Source of the DNA: Balanoglossus misakiensis
Taxonomy: Eukaryota > Hemichordata
Assembly (NCBI GenBank): GCA_040954595.2
Contig: CM082597.2
Location: 3,472,001 to 3,536,000 of the forward strand
Direction: 5' to 3'
Length of the DNA: 64,000 bases
Shown: positions 62,183 through 64,000 of the stretch, in pieces
Layout: each line of letters starts with the position of its first letter
How positions within the stretch are numbered: the stretch's first letter is position 1
Position numbers and translations under genes: made by a program
The notes under the pieces: generated by a model
The model's input: only the letters and a program-made list of their open reading frames with translations
Told to the model about the DNA's origin: nothing
Databases searched by the model: none

Positions 62183-63934
62183 CTGCATGAAAAGCGGAAA
62201 CAGACTATCGTCAGGTTGATGATGAAAAGGGAACGAGTCTACAAAGCACGTCCGCAGACGACAGAGTTTGTTACAAGTTGCGCATACGCTGAATTACTTC
62301 GTGAATTAAGCATGAGAAGGTGGGAAGTTCAATAGGCTCTGCACAAATACAAATGATAAGTGGAATAAATTCTTACCAACAACACCAGTGCTTTGTCTGT
62401 AGTCGGCATAATTGTAGTCCTTGATTTCATCATACCACAGCTTAGTGATCCCAAATCCTACGAATGCAAAAGAAGAAACATTGATGCGCTTTGGACCAAC
62501 GCCGTCTTTTATTCAAAATGGTGTGATGGGAGCCTCATGGCCAAGATAAGACACAACACAAGAGCACTTGATGATGTCTCAGTTTATGAGATGCATCTCA
62601 ACTCTAAATTACGCTATCTTGAACTGTAATAGGTATTCACATGATAAGCGCCATGCAAAGAAGTTCAAAACATGGACTACATGATATACTAACTCCACCC
62701 CCTCCCAATACCATCTACTAGGTCCAGTGATGCTTGTGCAGTACAGGCCATTGCCCATAAATGCATGCAAGCGTATACGGGAAATGGTACTGACGGAATA
62801 CTGTGACTAGGTACAGTTTGACATTGTATGTTCATGTACCTGTTGCATCGGCTATCGGCAGCTGAATCATCGCTAAATTCTCCCCGGTGAAAGAATGTTT
62901 CAGACCACCACTGGCGGCGCTGTTCCCCACAGCTGTAGATGCCTGTGTATTCATTTTCTTGCTCGAGGTCATCGCGCCTGCGCCGTGAAGGCAGCGGAAG
63001 TAGTTGTGAGCTTCTAACATTTGCGCGTCGAACCTGGCTTCTCCTTTCGATCCGATTTTCTTCTGGGATGGAATTTGGCACTTTCCATTTGCCGTACCGT
63101 AGTATTGAGTGTAGTCTGCCAAAAATCAGACAATCTCGGTCAGAAAAACCAGAGAATTTTTTCATACACCGTATGAAATAATAAAAGGCTATTATTTCAT
63201 AAAGTTTTGGAGTTAAAAACATACAAACTAACTTAATGAAATCCGCCATTTTTTCGTTTCTGCAGAAGACTGTGGCCACACAACAGACCGAATTGATATG
63301 AATAATTACGTCAATTCTTTATTTGCAGACAACATACAACCTTTATCATAGAGTAACACAAGAAGGTGACTATGGGTATATGGCAAGCGATGACAGGCAC
63401 CGACACAGCTATAAAACGCCTTTGTTTCAGACACTCACCACACCCCTTTTCGTCACTTTCATCCGAGCAGTCCCACAATCCATCACAAATCTGATCCTTA
63501 GAAAGACACTTCGTTGTACCGGATGGTTCCATGGTGGCACAGCTGTACGGGTATTTTGATTTAGAACATGTCGGATTCAGGAAGGGCTTACTGCGAACTA
63601 AAACAAAGAAAAGGAATAAGGTCTTCTTTTGCTATCGGACATTCTCTCTGTCTGTCCATCTGTCTAGTTGGCCAGTGATATTAAGTTTGCCCTGAAAATT
63701 GTGCTGTGTGAGACTATATTAGGCATTACCTTCGCAGCCAATTTCGTCTTCTCCTCCAGGACATTCTTTTTTGCCATTGCAAACCTGGCAAACACCGTTG
63801 CCAATCTTTTTGTTTGGACAATGCAAGCAGATCATGTCACTACTACAGATATAGGGGTAATCCTCTCCCATCATCTTCTTGCACATCGGATGCTCTTTGA
63901 CAGCGATGTCGCGTTTGGCGATGTGTTCGGCGAC
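62022..63934 (-). CDS. LDLa-CAP domain protein (gene C), 3' five exons, 5' end outside window
   Basis: Five exons (63934-63730, 63597-63439, 63115-62840, 62457-62377, 62182-62022) join in frame to 293 residues plus stop. Exon 1 holds a cysteine-rich, LDLa-like stretch ending CPGGEDEIGC. Exon 2 holds a clear LDL-receptor class A repeat with six cysteines (79, 88, 99, 106, 112, 121) and DGLWDCSDESDE. Exons 3-5 form a CAP (SCP/GAPR-1) domain with HNYFR (H158), GENLAM (E200), WYDE (E224), GHFTQVVW (H242) and CEYDPPGN. All four residues of the classical CAP His/Glu tetrad are present. LDLa repeats bind calcium and are extracellular, so the protein is probably secreted or an ectodomain; no signal peptide is visible because the 5' exons are missing. 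The CAP part resembles GAPR-1/GLIPR2 more than venom allergen proteins, as judged by eye. The visible first exon boundary is the least certain part. Confidence 0.88.
62377..62457 (-). CDS. Gene C, fourth visible exon (CAP domain)
   Basis: 81 nt. It encodes ITKLWYDEIKDYNY and STGVV, carrying the tetrad glutamate. Confidence 0.9.
62840..63115 (-). CDS. Gene C, third visible exon (CAP domain, N-terminal half)
   Basis: 276 nt. It encodes LEAHNYFRCLHGAG and FTGENLAMIQ, the first two CAP signatures. Confidence 0.9.
63439..63597 (-). CDS. Gene C, second visible exon (LDLa repeat)
   Basis: 159 nt. It encodes ICDGLWDCSDESDEKGC, a textbook LDLa calcium cage. The donor is GTGAGT. Confidence 0.9.
63730..63934 (-). 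CDS. Gene C, first visible exon (LDLa-like)
   Basis: 205 nt after GGCAG, with donor GTAATG. It is cysteine-rich and ends CPGGEDEIGC, the second half of an LDLa repeat. The preceding exon lies outside the window. Confidence 0.78.
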
Positions 63935-64000
63935 CTGCCTCCCCCAAAAACAAACAAACAAACCAACAAATAAAAAACAAATCACGTGAAATCTACAGTA

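Noticed and set aside
62689-63279. 196-codon minus-strand frame overlapping gene C
   Set aside because: It is a different frame over the CAP exon; the CAP motifs are only in the spliced frame.

Overview
The window is animal nuclear DNA: AT-leaning, microsatellite-rich, with short exons, GT-AG introns and no bacterial-style gene packing. Exon sizes, the protein families and the abundant (CATA)n/(TATG)n tracts suit a marine invertebrate, possibly a non-vertebrate deuterostome. That placement is inference, because no lineage-diagnostic gene is present.

All recognisable genes lie in the right-hand third, on the minus strand, head to tail. Reading down the minus strand, the first (called C here; 63934 to 62022, 5' end outside the window) encodes a secreted-type protein with two LDL-receptor class A-like modules followed by a GAPR-1-like CAP domain. 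The second (B; 61022 to 54152) is a complete 18-exon ABCG (white-type) half transporter of 674 residues with all canonical ATPase motifs. The third (A; 52820 to 43132) is a paralogous 18-exon, 709-residue ABCG half transporter. Its reading frame and splice sites are intact, but its nucleotide-binding domain has lost the GGE of the ABC signature and the H-loop histidine. A and B match exon for exon in order and intron phase, including a 29-nt micro-exon, so they are a tandem duplication followed by divergence of A. I reconstructed exon boundaries by hand from splice sites, reading-frame continuity and comparison of A with B.

Positions 1 to 43131 contain no exon I can recognise on either strand. 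This region holds simple-sequence tracts, a 177-bp TIR/TA-target MITE, two foldback elements, a 150-bp tandem duplication, scattered RFX X-box-like palindromes and at least one block that looks like a regulatory element.

The most interesting feature is the asymmetric ABCG pair. B can form a fully canonical dimer. An A-B dimer would have one ATP site lacking the H-switch histidine and the other lacking the signature GGE. This resembles heteromeric ABCG systems with a degenerate site (ABCG5/ABCG8), but with a different distribution of lost residues.
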